A stretch of 64,000 bases of DNA, from NCBI RefSeq assembly GCF_001261775.1, contig NZ_LN868536.1, positions 372,001 to 436,000 on the forward strand. The letters run 5' to 3'. The stretch is from Anaeromassilibacillus senegalensis. GTDB lineage: Bacteria; Bacillota; Clostridia; Oscillospirales; Acutalibacteraceae. Of the stretch, positions 43,475 through 52,023 are shown in pieces; position 1 is the stretch's first letter, and every line of letters begins with the position of its first letter. The position numbers were made by a program, and so were the translations under genes. The notes beneath the pieces are model-generated. The model ran no database searches, was not told the origin of the DNA, and saw nothing but the letters and a program-made list of their open reading frames with translations.

Positions 43475-44167
43475 ATGAAACACGGTAAGAAATATGTCGA
43501 CAGCGCCAAGCTGATTGACCGTTCAAAGTTTTATGATCCGGACGAAGCGCTTGCAACATGCGTGAAGACTTCTACCGCCAAGTTTGACGAGACCGTTGAG
43601 GTCCACGTAAAGCTGGGCGTTGACAGCCGCCATGCAGACCAGCAGGTTCGCGGCGCGATCGTTCTGCCGAACGGCACCGGTAAAACCGTGCGCGTTCTGG
43701 CAATCTGCAAGGGAGACGCTGCGAAAGACGCAGAAGCTGCCGGTGCAGAATTTGTAGGCGCAGAAGAAATGGTCCAGAAAATCCAGAGCGAAAACTGGAT
43801 GGACTTTGACGTTCTGATCACAACCCCGGACATGATGGGCCTGGTCGGCCGTCTCGGTAAAATCCTCGGCCCGCGCGGCTTGATGCCGAACCCGAAGGCC
43901 GGCACCGTTACCCGCGACATCGGCAAGGCGATTACAGACGCCAAGGCCGGTAAGATCGAGTATCGTCTGGATAAGACCAACATCATTCACTGCGTCATTG
44001 GCAAGGTTTCCTTTGGTCCGGAAAAGCTCCAGCAGAACTTCGATACCCTGCTGGGCGCGATCATCAAGGCAAAGCCGGCCGCCGCGAAGGGCCAGTATAT
44101 TAAGTCCTGCGTGGTTGCCACCACCATGGGCCCCGGCGTCAAGATGAACCCGAACAAGGTTGGCTAA
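43475..44167 (+). CDS. rplA: 50S ribosomal protein L1
   Basis: 230 residues. [20 protein letters not shown], the conserved turn [18 protein letters not shown], and [19 protein letters not shown] (as [11 protein letters not shown]) identify L1. In many bacteria it represses its own operon by binding a copy of its rRNA site. The stop is directly followed by the rplJ promoter. Confidence 0.98.
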   Translation: MKHGKKYVDSAKLIDRSKFYDPDEALATCVKTSTAKFDETVEVHVKLGVDSRHADQQVRGAIVLPNGTGKTVRVLAICKGDAAKDAEAAGAEFVGAEEMVQKIQSENWMDFDVLITTPDMMGLVGRLGKILGPRGLMPNPKAGTVTRDIGKAITDAKAGKIEYRLDKTNIIHCVIGKVSFGPEKLQQNFDTLLGAIIKAKPAAAKGQYIKSCVVATTMGPGVKMNPNKVG

Positions 44168-44172
44168 AACCC

Positions 44173-44201
44173 TTGACAAGGGATTGTCCCTGTGTTATGA
44201 T
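44173..44201 (+). promoter_or_regulatory. Promoter of rplJ-rplL
   Basis: TTGACA, 17 nt, TATGAT with an extended TGT. It begins 5 bp after the rplA stop. Confidence 0.82.
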
Positions 44202-44209
44202 TAATATCG

Positions 44210-44384
44210 CTTTCCCGTGTAAACAGGAAAGTTCCATATTTCGCTGTTCTTTATTCAAAGACAGCAGGCGCATTGCGTAATGGGGAATCCCAGCCTGCCG
44301 AGGATAGAGCCGGAGAAACCTTCTGGATTCTTTTGATTCAGTTTGTTTTTACGCCCTTCCCGGTTTTGGGAAGGGCTTTTTATT
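44210..44384 (+). promoter_or_regulatory. Ribosomal protein L10 leader RNA
   Basis: A structured leader between the promoter and rplJ with GCCGAGGATAGAGCCGGAGA-type conserved sequence, ending in a terminator hairpin (GCCCTTCCC/GGGAAGGGC, 44353-44376) with TTTTTATTT. Position and layout match the L10 leader of Firmicutes, where the L10-L12 complex binds the RNA and favours termination. Confidence 0.8.
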
Positions 44385-44432
44385 TGCCCGGCCCGTTATG
44401 AAATGCAATTTCGGTTACGGAGGTGAATCCAT

Positions 44433-44966
44433 TTGCCAAGCGAGAAGGTATTGGAACAAAAGAAGCAGGTCGTTACAGAACTTGCTGAGAACCTGAAAGC
44501 TGCCTGCACCGGCGTCATTGTAGATTACAAGGGCATCACGGTTGCGGATGATACAAAACTGCGTAAGCAGCTGCGCGAGGTGGGCGACTACAAGGTCGTG
44601 AAAAACACCCTGCTGAAATTGGCGTTGAAAGAAGCCGGCATCGAGGGTCTCGATTCCGTTCTGGAGGGCACCACAGCAATCGCGATCAGCAAGGAAGACT
44701 ACGTTGGCAGCGCCAAGGTGCTTTCCGATTTTGCTGAGAAAAGCAAGACCTTTAAGATCAAGGCAGGCTTCGTGGACGGCAACGTCATCGACGAAGCGGG
44801 CGTTAAGAATCTTGCAAAGCTGCCTTCCAAGGAAGTGCTCATTGCACAGACGCTGGGCGGCTTGAATGCGCCGATTACCGGCTTTGTTACCGTGCTGAAC
44901 GGTACCATGAAGGGCCTGGTTGTTGCGCTGAATGCAATTGCAGAGAAACAGGCTGCAAACGCATAA
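44433..44966 (+). CDS. rplJ: 50S ribosomal protein L10
   Basis: 177 residues starting at TTG (44433), with GGAGGTG upstream. N-terminal VVTELAENLKAACTGVIVDYK, YKVVKNTLLKLALKEAG and LPSKEVLIAQTLGGLNAPIT are conserved; the C-terminal helix (LVVALNAIAEKQAA) binds L12 dimers. Cotranscribed with rplL, 67 bp apart. Confidence 0.97.
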   Translation: MPSEKVLEQKKQVVTELAENLKAACTGVIVDYKGITVADDTKLRKQLREVGDYKVVKNTLLKLALKEAGIEGLDSVLEGTTAIAISKEDYVGSAKVLSDFAEKSKTFKIKAGFVDGNVIDEAGVKNLAKLPSKEVLIAQTLGGLNAPITGFVTVLNGTMKGLVVALNAIAEKQAANA

Positions 44967-45033
44967 TTGTTTTTCTACCAAACCGGCGCCGCAGGCGCAC
45001 CAAAAATTACTTTAAAATTATGGAGGTATTATC

Positions 45034-45411
45034 ATGTCTGATAAAGTTGTTAAGCTGATTGAAGATGTAAAGGCTCTCACCGTTCTGGAGCTCTCCGAGC
45101 TCGTTAAGGCTCTCGAAGAGGAATTCGGCGTTTCCGCTGCTGCTCCGGTTGCTGTTGCTGCTGCTCCGGTTGCTGGCGCTGCTCCGGCTGCTGAAGAGAA
45201 GACCGAGTTTGACGTCATCCTGAAGGGCGCTGGCGCCAACAAGATCGCTGTCATCAAGGTTGTCCGCGAGATCACCGGCCTGGGCCTGAAGGAAGCAAAG
45301 GAAGTCGTTGACGGCGCTCCGAAGGCTGTCAAGGAAGGCATTTCCAAGGACGATGCGGATGCGATCAGCAAGAAGCTGACCGATGCAGGCGCAGAAGTCG
45401 AAGTGAAATAA
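45034..45411 (+). CDS. rplL: 50S ribosomal protein L7/L12
   Basis: 125 residues. N-terminal dimerisation domain ([19 protein letters not shown]), an Ala/Pro-rich flexible hinge, and the C-terminal factor-binding domain ([20 protein letters not shown], then [19 protein letters not shown]). Codon use is strongly biased, as in highly expressed genes. A terminator follows, and rpoB is not the next gene. Confidence 0.98.
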   Translation: MSDKVVKLIEDVKALTVLELSELVKALEEEFGVSAAAPVAVAAAPVAGAAPAAEEKTEFDVILKGAGANKIAVIKVVREITGLGLKEAKEVVDGAPKAVKEGISKDDADAISKKLTDAGAEVEVK

Positions 45412-45428
45412 TTCATTCCGTAACCAAA

Positions 45429-45460
45429 GCCCCGTCTGTGAAAACAGGCGGGGCTTTTTT
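45429..45460 (+). terminator. Terminator after rplL
   Basis: GCCCCG/CGGGGC outer stem with inner CTGT/ACAG pairing and a GAAA loop, then TTTTTT. Confidence 0.94.
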
Positions 45461-45520
45461 GCTGCACCGGGTAAAAGTAGGATTGCCCAAAAGGGGTTCT
45501 ACATCATCTGCGTAAAATGA

Positions 45521-45564
45521 AAGGCCGGAAACATTCCCAGCCAATGGGATGCTTCCGGCCTTTT
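45521..45564. terminator. Bidirectional terminator downstream of dacA
   Basis: AAGGCCGGAA pairs with TTCCGGCCTT, with inner CATTCCC/GGGATG pairing. It has TTTT on the plus side and TTTCATTTT on the minus side, so it ends the minus-strand carboxypeptidase transcript and backs up the rplL terminator. Confidence 0.88.
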
Positions 45565-45578
45565 GCATCTGCGTTTAC

Positions 45579-46928
45579 TCACATGCGCCTGTATTTCTTT
45601 ACCTTGCGCAGGTTTTTCTTTTTGCGGTTGTAAATCAGCGCTAAAACGATATAAATCAGGACCAATACCAGAATAATTCCTGCGATCACCAGGAACCAGG
45701 TGGAAGTAAAAATGGATTTGACCGTATCCACGGAGTGAAGCAGTTCGCTGCGTTCCACGGACTCCGCCGCGACCAGATCGACCGTAGCCAGCTCCTGTCC
45801 CGCATAGCTCAGGGTAGCGGTGCCGATCTTATCGCCTTTTTTGATGGGGGCTTCCACGCTCTCCGGCAGATTTTTGGTGAGAATCACGCTGGAGACGTCG
45901 ACACTGTCCGGCATGATGGTGGAATAGTTTTTGGCAGGGACCAGCAGCAGCTTATCTTTGTTCCAGGCATAGTCCAGCTGGATTTCCCCGACAGAATCCT
46001 CGCTGTTGAGCACATCCTTCATTTCCAGGTTGTTGAAGGCCCATTCGTAGAGGTTCTTGCTGTCGATCATTTCGCCGCGGTTCGTAATCTTGTTGCCGTT
46101 TTCATCCACGCTGGGAGAGCCCAGCGCCACGCACATGTAGCTGTATCCGCCCTTGGTGGCGGAGGAGACAAGACAGTAGCCCGCCTGGTCATGGGAACCG
46201 GTCTTGATGCCGCGTGCGTAGCGGTAATAGAGGCTGGGGTCCAGGTTCGGGTCGATCAGCCGGTTTGTGGTGACGAGCGTGCGCTCCTGGCCGGCCTCAG
46301 GGCCGCCGGCGGGCGTGTAAGTATAGCGGGTCTGGTCGGTGATATCGGTGAAATGCGGCAGGGTCATCGCGTATTTTGTAATGAGGTACAGGTCGTGCGC
46401 AGTCGTGTAGTGGTTGTCGTCGTGCAGGCCGTGCGGATTCATAAAATGCGTGTTGACGCAGCCCAGCTCCTGCGCCTTCTGGTTCATCAGCTCCACAAAG
46501 GCGTTGGCGTTGCCGTTGCCGATGTAGTCAGCCAACACCAGTGCGGCGTCGTTGCCGGATGGGACCATCATACAGTTGAGCAGCTGCATCACGGTCAGCA
46601 CATCGTTTTCTTTGATACCGGAGAGGGAGCTGCCAGTACCCAGCAGGCGGTCTACCACTTCCTTTGTCACGGTAACCTGTGTGTTTTCCAGATCCTCAAT
46701 CTGTTCGCTGACAACGATGAAGCTCATGATTTTAGTGGTGGAAGCCGGCGCCCGCTTCGCGTCCGCGTTTTTCTGGTAGACGATGGTGTCCGTGTCCAGG
46801 TTGATCAGCTCAATCGCCGCGGAATTCGTTTCAAAGTCAATATTGAACGTGGCGGCGCTTGCATAGGACGGCACAAGCATACAGACCGTCAGGACCAGGC
46901 ACAAAAGGGGAAAGAGCTTTTTTTTCAT
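45579..46928 (-). CDS. dacA: D-alanyl-D-alanine carboxypeptidase (S11)
   Basis: 449 residues. Signal peptide (LFPLLCLVLTVCMLVPSYASA), then SxxK as PASTTKIMSF, SxN as MVPSGNDAALVLADYIG, and KTG as IKTGSHDQAGYC. A beta-sandwich PBP5-type domain follows, then a C-terminal membrane helix (WFLVIAGIILVLVLIYIVLA) with a basic end (NRKKKNLRKVKKYRRM), giving a type-I anchored protein. It trims pentapeptides. Both this and the 19.65-kb paralogue lie in one window. TTGGAGGC precedes the ATG. An extended -10 (TGGTATACT) is at 46999-47007 on the minus strand. Confidence 0.93.
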   Translation of the reverse strand: MKKKLFPLLCLVLTVCMLVPSYASAATFNIDFETNSAAIELINLDTDTIVYQKNADAKRAPASTTKIMSFIVVSEQIEDLENTQVTVTKEVVDRLLGTGSSLSGIKENDVLTVMQLLNCMMVPSGNDAALVLADYIGNGNANAFVELMNQKAQELGCVNTHFMNPHGLHDDNHYTTAHDLYLITKYAMTLPHFTDITDQTRYTYTPAGGPEAGQERTLVTTNRLIDPNLDPSLYYRYARGIKTGSHDQAGYCLVSSATKGGYSYMCVALGSPSVDENGNKITNRGEMIDSKNLYEWAFNNLEMKDVLNSEDSVGEIQLDYAWNKDKLLLVPAKNYSTIMPDSVDVSSVILTKNLPESVEAPIKKGDKIGTATLSYAGQELATVDLVAAESVERSELLHSVDTVKSIFTSTWFLVIAGIILVLVLIYIVLALIYNRKKKNLRKVKKYRRM

Positions 46929-47103
46929 GGAACTTTTGCCTCCAATGTGATATGATTATAAAATATCAGATCTTTCAATACAGGGAAAGTCTTGTAAAAG
47001 TATACCAGTTATTGATGGAAAGATAAAGGTTCGTATCAAAATCTTTATCATTTCTTCAGAAAACCATTGCCTGCGGATCGGCAGGCCAAAAGGGGGATGC
47101 TCT

Positions 47104-47766
47104 TTGCTTTATATCACAGGGAATATGCATGGGGAAATGGCGCGCTTCGAGGATTCCCGCCTGCGGAAGCTCAAAAAGGGGGATACGCTGATTGTCTGTG
47201 GCGATTTTGGATTCCTCTGGGACGGCGGGCCAAAAGAGGAAAAGAACCTGAAAAAGCTCGGCAGTAAGAAGTACCGGATTCTGTTTGTAGACGGTACGCA
47301 CGAGAATTTTGACCTGCTGGATCAGTATCCGGAGACGGACTGGAACGGCGGAAAGGTCCAACAGATCAACGACAATGTGCTGCATCTGCTGCGCGGTCAG
47401 ATTTATGAGATCGAGGGGAAAAAGTTCTTTGTCTTTGGCGGCGGGGAGAGCGCCGAAAAGCAGATGTATGTGGATGCCGGGAAGTGGTGGGAACGGGAGA
47501 TGCCCAGCCTGACGGAGCTGCGCGAGGCGGTGAACCACCTGCGTGAGCATGAATTTAAGGTGGATTACATCCTGACACATGAGCCCGCGCCCGGAATGCC
47601 CGCCATGAAAGTCAATCCGAAGGACAGTACCAACCAGCTGGACGCCTTTTTTGACGAGTTGGTCAAGCGCGTGGATTACGACAAATGGTTCTTTGGCTCT
47701 CTGCACATCGACCGGAAAATCACCGCCAAGACCTACTCCGTATTTAACGAGGTTGTACCGCTATGA
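47104..47766 (+). CDS. Metallophosphoesterase-like protein with altered metal ligands
   Basis: 220 residues from TTG at 47104, 7 nt after AGGGGG. The calcineurin-like fold is seen in order: ITGNMHGEM, VCGDFGFLWDGG, LFVDGTHENFDLLDQYPETD, FGGGESAEKQM, ILTHEPAPGMP and FGSLHIDRKI. In related clostridial proteins, as I recall them, the first motif is GDTHG and the last GHLH. Here the Asp is Asn (Asn7) and the first His is Ser (Ser199), so metal binding may be weakened. It overlaps sbcD by ATGA. Confidence 0.82.
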   Translation: MLYITGNMHGEMARFEDSRLRKLKKGDTLIVCGDFGFLWDGGPKEEKNLKKLGSKKYRILFVDGTHENFDLLDQYPETDWNGGKVQQINDNVLHLLRGQIYEIEGKKFFVFGGGESAEKQMYVDAGKWWEREMPSLTELREAVNHLREHEFKVDYILTHEPAPGMPAMKVNPKDSTNQLDAFFDELVKRVDYDKWFFGSLHIDRKITAKTYSVFNEVVPL

Positions 47767-48896
47767 AAATTTTGCATACTTCTGACTGGCACCTGGGGAA
47801 AATGCTGTTTGGGCGTTCCCTGCTGGAAGACCAGGCGTATTTCATCGACCGGGTGTTCCTGCCCCTTGTGGAGCGGGAGCGCCCCGATTTGCTTTTATTG
47901 GCGGGTGACATATTCGACCGGCAGATCGCGCCCACGGAGGCGATCCGCCTGTTTGACCGCTTTGTCTCGGAGGCGCACCGTTTAAATGTACCATTGGCGG
48001 CAATCAGCGGCAACCACGATGGCGCGGAGCGGATGACGCTGGGCGCGGATCTCCTGCGCCAGTGCGGCGTGACCATTGCCACAAAAATGGAAGACGCTTT
48101 TACGCCGGTCCGGTTGCCGGACCGCGTGAACCTGTACCTGCTTCCGTATTTTGATCCCGTACAGGCGCGGCAGTTCCTGGGAGAAGAAGTGCGGGGATTT
48201 CAGGAGTCGTACCAGGCGGTATTGGATAAGCTGCGCGCGTCGTTTGAGCCGGGTGCCGTCAATCTACTGGCGGCCCACTGCTTTGTGATGGGTGGCGAAA
48301 CCTCCTCTTCGGAAAGTCCCACCTTTGTGGGCGGCAGCTCCGAGGTTCCGCCCGCCTGCTTCACGGATTTTTCCTATGTGGCGCTGGGGCATCTGCACCG
48401 GCCGCAGAAGGCAGGGCCTAACGGACGGTACGCCGGTTCGCCGCTCAAGTATTCCTTTGATGAGGCGGACCACAGGAAGTCGGTTACCATGGTAACCGTG
48501 GAAAACGGAGAGGTGAAAACGGAACAGTTTCCGGTGCAGCCGCTGCGCGACCTGCGCCTGCTTTCCGGCACGATGGAAACGCTTATGGCGCAGGGAAGGG
48601 AAAATCCAAGCGAGGATTACCTCTATGTGCATCTGCTGGACGAATCCCCGGTCTATATGCCGATGGACCGGCTGCGCCCGTATTTCCCCAACCTGCTGGG
48701 ACTGAATTCCGAGTGGCTGGCGCGGGCGGGCAGCGGGGACAACGCAGGCCTGCGGGAACAGCTGCTGCACCGCAAGACGGACGATGCCGCCATCTTTGAG
48801 GAATTCCTCAAGCAAATCTGCGGAACGCAGGCGGACGACGAGGACCGCGCGCTGTTCCGGCGGGCGATGAACGGGAAAGAAGGTGCGGAGGAGTGA
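47763..48896 (+). CDS. sbcD: Exonuclease SbcCD, D subunit
   Basis: 377 residues, Mre11 family nuclease. HTSDWHLGKMLFGR, LLLAGDIFDRQIAP, AISGNHDGAERM and YVALGHLHRPQ give the complete set of metal-binding motifs. With SbcC it opens DNA hairpins and processes double-strand ends. Start ATG overlaps the upstream stop, and its stop overlaps the GTG of sbcC, so all three genes are coupled. Confidence 0.96.
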   Translation: MKILHTSDWHLGKMLFGRSLLEDQAYFIDRVFLPLVERERPDLLLLAGDIFDRQIAPTEAIRLFDRFVSEAHRLNVPLAAISGNHDGAERMTLGADLLRQCGVTIATKMEDAFTPVRLPDRVNLYLLPYFDPVQARQFLGEEVRGFQESYQAVLDKLRASFEPGAVNLLAAHCFVMGGETSSSESPTFVGGSSEVPPACFTDFSYVALGHLHRPQKAGPNGRYAGSPLKYSFDEADHRKSVTMVTVENGEVKTEQFPVQPLRDLRLLSGTMETLMAQGRENPSEDYLYVHLLDESPVYMPMDRLRPYFPNLLGLNSEWLARAGSGDNAGLREQLLHRKTDDAAIFEEFLKQICGTQADDEDRALFRRAMNGKEGAEE

Positions 48897-51598
48897 AGCC
48901 GATCACCGTGACCATGCAGTCGTTTGGCTCCTATTTGAATCGCACGGTTGTGGACTTCACCAAACTGGGCGACAACGCTATTTTTTTGATTACCGGGGCC
49001 ACCGGCGGCGGAAAAACAACGATCCTGGACGCGATGTGCTTTGCATTGTACTGCAAGGCGACGGGCGGGCGCAGAAGCTGGAGCAGTATGCGCAGCGCGG
49101 CGGCGCCCATGGGTGCGGAAACGCTGGTGGAGTTTACCTTTCAGCTGGCGGGGGAGACATACCGCTTTGCCCGTTCCCAGTCTCTGTATGAGGCGCGCGG
49201 AAGCGGTGCGTTGAAAACCAGGGAGTCGCATGCCTGTTACCGGATGAAAGACGGCGAATGGGAGCTTTTGCTCTCCGGCGCGGAAGCCCGCGTGCGGGAA
49301 AAGGCGGAAGAACTGCTGGGGCTGACCTGTGAACAGTTCTCACAGGTCATTGTTCTGCCGCAGGGAGATTTTTTAAAACTGCTGCTGTCCAGTTCCCGTG
49401 ATAAGACGCAGATTTTCCAAACGCTGTTTGCAACCGTCCGCTGGGAGCGCGCGACGCGCAATTTAAAAGAGCTGGCGTCATCTCTCAGCCGGGAGGCCGG
49501 AGAACTCGAGGCGGCGAAAAAATCCATTCTGGAACAGGAGGCCGTGGAAAATCTGCCGCAGCTGGAACAGAAACAAGCGGCGTTGGAAAAGCAGCTGGCA
49601 CAGGTTCAAAAGGAACGGCAAGCGGCAGAGGAGACATTGCAAAAACAGAATGCGTCCGTGCGCGTGGCAGAAGCGCTCACAGAACAATTTTTATCCCTGG
49701 ACAAGCTGAAAAAGCGCTGGGAGGAGCTGGAACGCCGGGCGGACGAAATGGAGAAGAACCGCACAAAGCTGGAACAGGCCCGACGTGCAGCGGGCGTCTA
49801 TCCCTATTTTGCCGCCTGCCAATCGGCGCAAAAGGAGCTTGCCCTGAAACAGCGGTCCTTTCAGGCGGCGCGGGAACGGTTCCAGGCGGCAGAGAAGGCG
49901 TTGCAATCGGCGCGGCAACAGCTTCCGCTGGCAAAAGAGTGCAGGGAATGCCTGCCCCGGTTGTCCCAGAAAGAAGCGAATCTGTTGCGGGTCCGGGAAA
50001 GCGCCGTACGATATCAGGATGTCCAGAAGCGCTGCGCGGATACACAGAAACGCATCAACGAGCAGGAAAAGAAGCAGCTGGAGGCTGTTACCCGATTGCA
50101 GACAGCGGAACAACAGCTGCGGGATGGAAATACCTATATCCAGCAGGTGCAGCGGGAGATTTCCCGCATGCCGCAGCTGTTGCAGGAAGTCCAGCGGTTG
50201 ATGGACACCGATGCGGCCGCCGCACTGGCGGGGCATTTGCAGGAGGGCGTACCCTGCCCGGTCTGCGGGTCGGTACATCATCCGAACCCGGCGCGTCCCA
50301 GCACGCGATTGCAGGCGGCACAGGAAGCACTGCAAAAAGCGCGGCAGTCCGCCGACCGGTTGGAGCGCGCGCAGAAGCGGCTGCAGGAGCGCCAGGAGCA
50401 GCGGGAACAGGCGCAAAGGGACTGCGACGCAGGCAGGGATGCCGTTTCCGCCCTGCGGAATATGCTGGAGGGGCAGGAGGCGACGCTGCGCGAACTGGAG
50501 CAGACGATGGGTGATTTGCGGGCACTGCCCGAGATTGACCGGCAGCTTTCAGCGGTGCGCGCGCAAAGCAGAGACAGTGCGGCGCGGGCGGAAAAGCTGG
50601 AACAAAACGCTTCGCATGCGGAAAGCGCGGCGGCAGCGGCGGAAGCGGCTTATAAAGCGACGGAAACGGCGCAAAGAGAGGCGGAGGCGGCCGTACAGGC
50701 TGCGCAAAAGCAGCTGGATGACTCCGTGCTGCAGGCCGGGCTGCATCCGGAGGAGGATTACGCGGCGCTTCTGCTCCCGCCGGAGCAGATCCAGGCATTG
50801 GAACAGATGCTGACTGCTTATAAAGCCGCACGGGAAAGCGCTTACCAACAGATTTCTGCACTGGAAACGGAACTGAAAGGAAAGGCGATGCCGGATTTGG
50901 CGGCTGTCAGGGGGGCACAGACGCAGGCGCAGAAACACGTGGGAGAATTGGCGCAATCGTTCGGTAAACTGGAACAGGGCCTTGCTTCCGCACTTCAGTC
51001 TTTGGAACGGCTGGAACGGTTGGAGCAGGAAGGGAAGCAGGTAGAACAGGCGTATGCGCGCAGCAGCCGTCTGGCAATGCTGCTCTCCGGAAAGAACGCA
51101 TATAAAATCCCGCTGCAGCAGTTTGTGTTGGGCGTGATGCTGGACGATATCCTGACCTCCGCCAACCAATTTTTTGCCACGCTCAGTTCCGGGCGGTACA
51201 GTTTGAACCGCATCACCGGGCCAACGGGAGGCAATGCGCTGAGCGGGCTGGACATGCAGGTATTTGACGCCTATACCGGGGGTGCGCGTGCGGTGGAGAC
51301 ACTTTCCGGCGGCGAGCTGTTTCTGGCGTCCCTGTCGCTGGCGTTCGGCCTTTCCGACGTGGTGCAGAGCTATTCGGGCGGCGTGCATCTCGATTCGCTG
51401 TTTATCGACGAGGGCTTCGGGACGCTGGACCAGGAGACGCTGGATACCGCGATGAAGGCGCTGGCGCAGTTGCAGAGCATGGGACGCACCATTGGCATCA
51501 TCTCCCATGTGAGTGAGTTGAAAAACCGCATCGCGGCGCAGATTGTCGTCGGCAAAGACCCGGAGGGCGGCAGCACGGCGGAGGTTCGGATGCAATAG
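48893..51598 (+). CDS. sbcC: Exonuclease SbcCD, C subunit (SMC-like ATPase)
   Basis: 901 residues, Rad50 family. Walker A GATGGGKTT at residues 35-43, then long Glu/Gln/Ala-rich coiled coils (about 180-440 and 480-750) joined by the zinc-hook CPVC (455-458). The C-terminal half-ATPase has LSGGELFLASLSLAFGLSD and Walker B LDSLFIDEGFGTLDQ. The start is GTG overlapping the sbcD stop. Length is somewhat below the usual 1000 or more, mainly from shorter coils. Confidence 0.95.
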   Translation: MKPITVTMQSFGSYLNRTVVDFTKLGDNAIFLITGATGGGKTTILDAMCFALYCKATGGRRSWSSMRSAAAPMGAETLVEFTFQLAGETYRFARSQSLYEARGSGALKTRESHACYRMKDGEWELLLSGAEARVREKAEELLGLTCEQFSQVIVLPQGDFLKLLLSSSRDKTQIFQTLFATVRWERATRNLKELASSLSREAGELEAAKKSILEQEAVENLPQLEQKQAALEKQLAQVQKERQAAEETLQKQNASVRVAEALTEQFLSLDKLKKRWEELERRADEMEKNRTKLEQARRAAGVYPYFAACQSAQKELALKQRSFQAARERFQAAEKALQSARQQLPLAKECRECLPRLSQKEANLLRVRESAVRYQDVQKRCADTQKRINEQEKKQLEAVTRLQTAEQQLRDGNTYIQQVQREISRMPQLLQEVQRLMDTDAAAALAGHLQEGVPCPVCGSVHHPNPARPSTRLQAAQEALQKARQSADRLERAQKRLQERQEQREQAQRDCDAGRDAVSALRNMLEGQEATLRELEQTMGDLRALPEIDRQLSAVRAQSRDSAARAEKLEQNASHAESAAAAAEAAYKATETAQREAEAAVQAAQKQLDDSVLQAGLHPEEDYAALLLPPEQIQALEQMLTAYKAARESAYQQISALETELKGKAMPDLAAVRGAQTQAQKHVGELAQSFGKLEQGLASALQSLERLERLEQEGKQVEQAYARSSRLAMLLSGKNAYKIPLQQFVLGVMLDDILTSANQFFATLSSGRYSLNRITGPTGGNALSGLDMQVFDAYTGGARAVETLSGGELFLASLSLAFGLSDVVQSYSGGVHLDSLFIDEGFGTLDQETLDTAMKALAQLQSMGRTIGIISHVSELKNRIAAQIVVGKDPEGGSTAEVRMQ

Positions 51599-51710
51599 GT
51601 TGAAACTATGAAAAATCTTTGATAAAACCTGCTGATGGAAAGCAGGAGGCCGTTACTAAATGAAATTGCGATACCAAATTATACAAAGAAACAGCTTTCT
51701 ATAAGAGAAA

Positions 51711-51753
51711 ATGCCCTTGAATTTGGCTGTGAGCCATTCAAGGGCATTTTTTA
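51711..51753 (+). terminator. Terminator downstream of sbcC
   Basis: ATGCCCTTGAAT and ATTCAAGGGCAT form a perfect 12-bp stem followed by TTTTTTATG. Another small hairpin (CCTCAGC/GCTGAGG) lies near 51792-51809. Confidence 0.92.
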
Positions 51754-51852
51754 TGTTTTTCCTAAGATCTATTTTACTATGTGCTTTAATCCTCAGCTTT
51801 CGCTGAGGAAGCAAAAAAGCCCCAACGAAAGATTCCTGTCTTGTAAACAGCA

Positions 51853-52023
51853 ATATCACTCGTTCCCACTCGCTCTTCTCATAAAGAGAATCTCGTTCTC
51901 TGCGGAGAACGACCAAAGGCGCTGCCTTTGGAAACCGCCACCTTTTAGAAAGGTGGCGAAACACGTTTAAACAATAACTCACAAGGTAAACAAAGTGGGG
52001 ATGTTTTGCAACAAGCCCGTCTA
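51853..52023 (+). repeat. Family-1 modular hairpin repeat, short form (D)
   Basis: Carries ATATCACTCGTTCCCACTCG, CTCTTCTC, the CGTTCTCTGCGGAGAACG hairpin, AAAGGCGCTGCCTTT, CCACCTTTTAGAAAGGTGG and a tail with CACAAGGTAAACAAAG and CAACAAGCCCGTC. It lacks the roughly 170-bp middle module seen in copies B and C and the CTGCAAC hairpin. It abuts the 3' end of recG. Confidence 0.85.
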
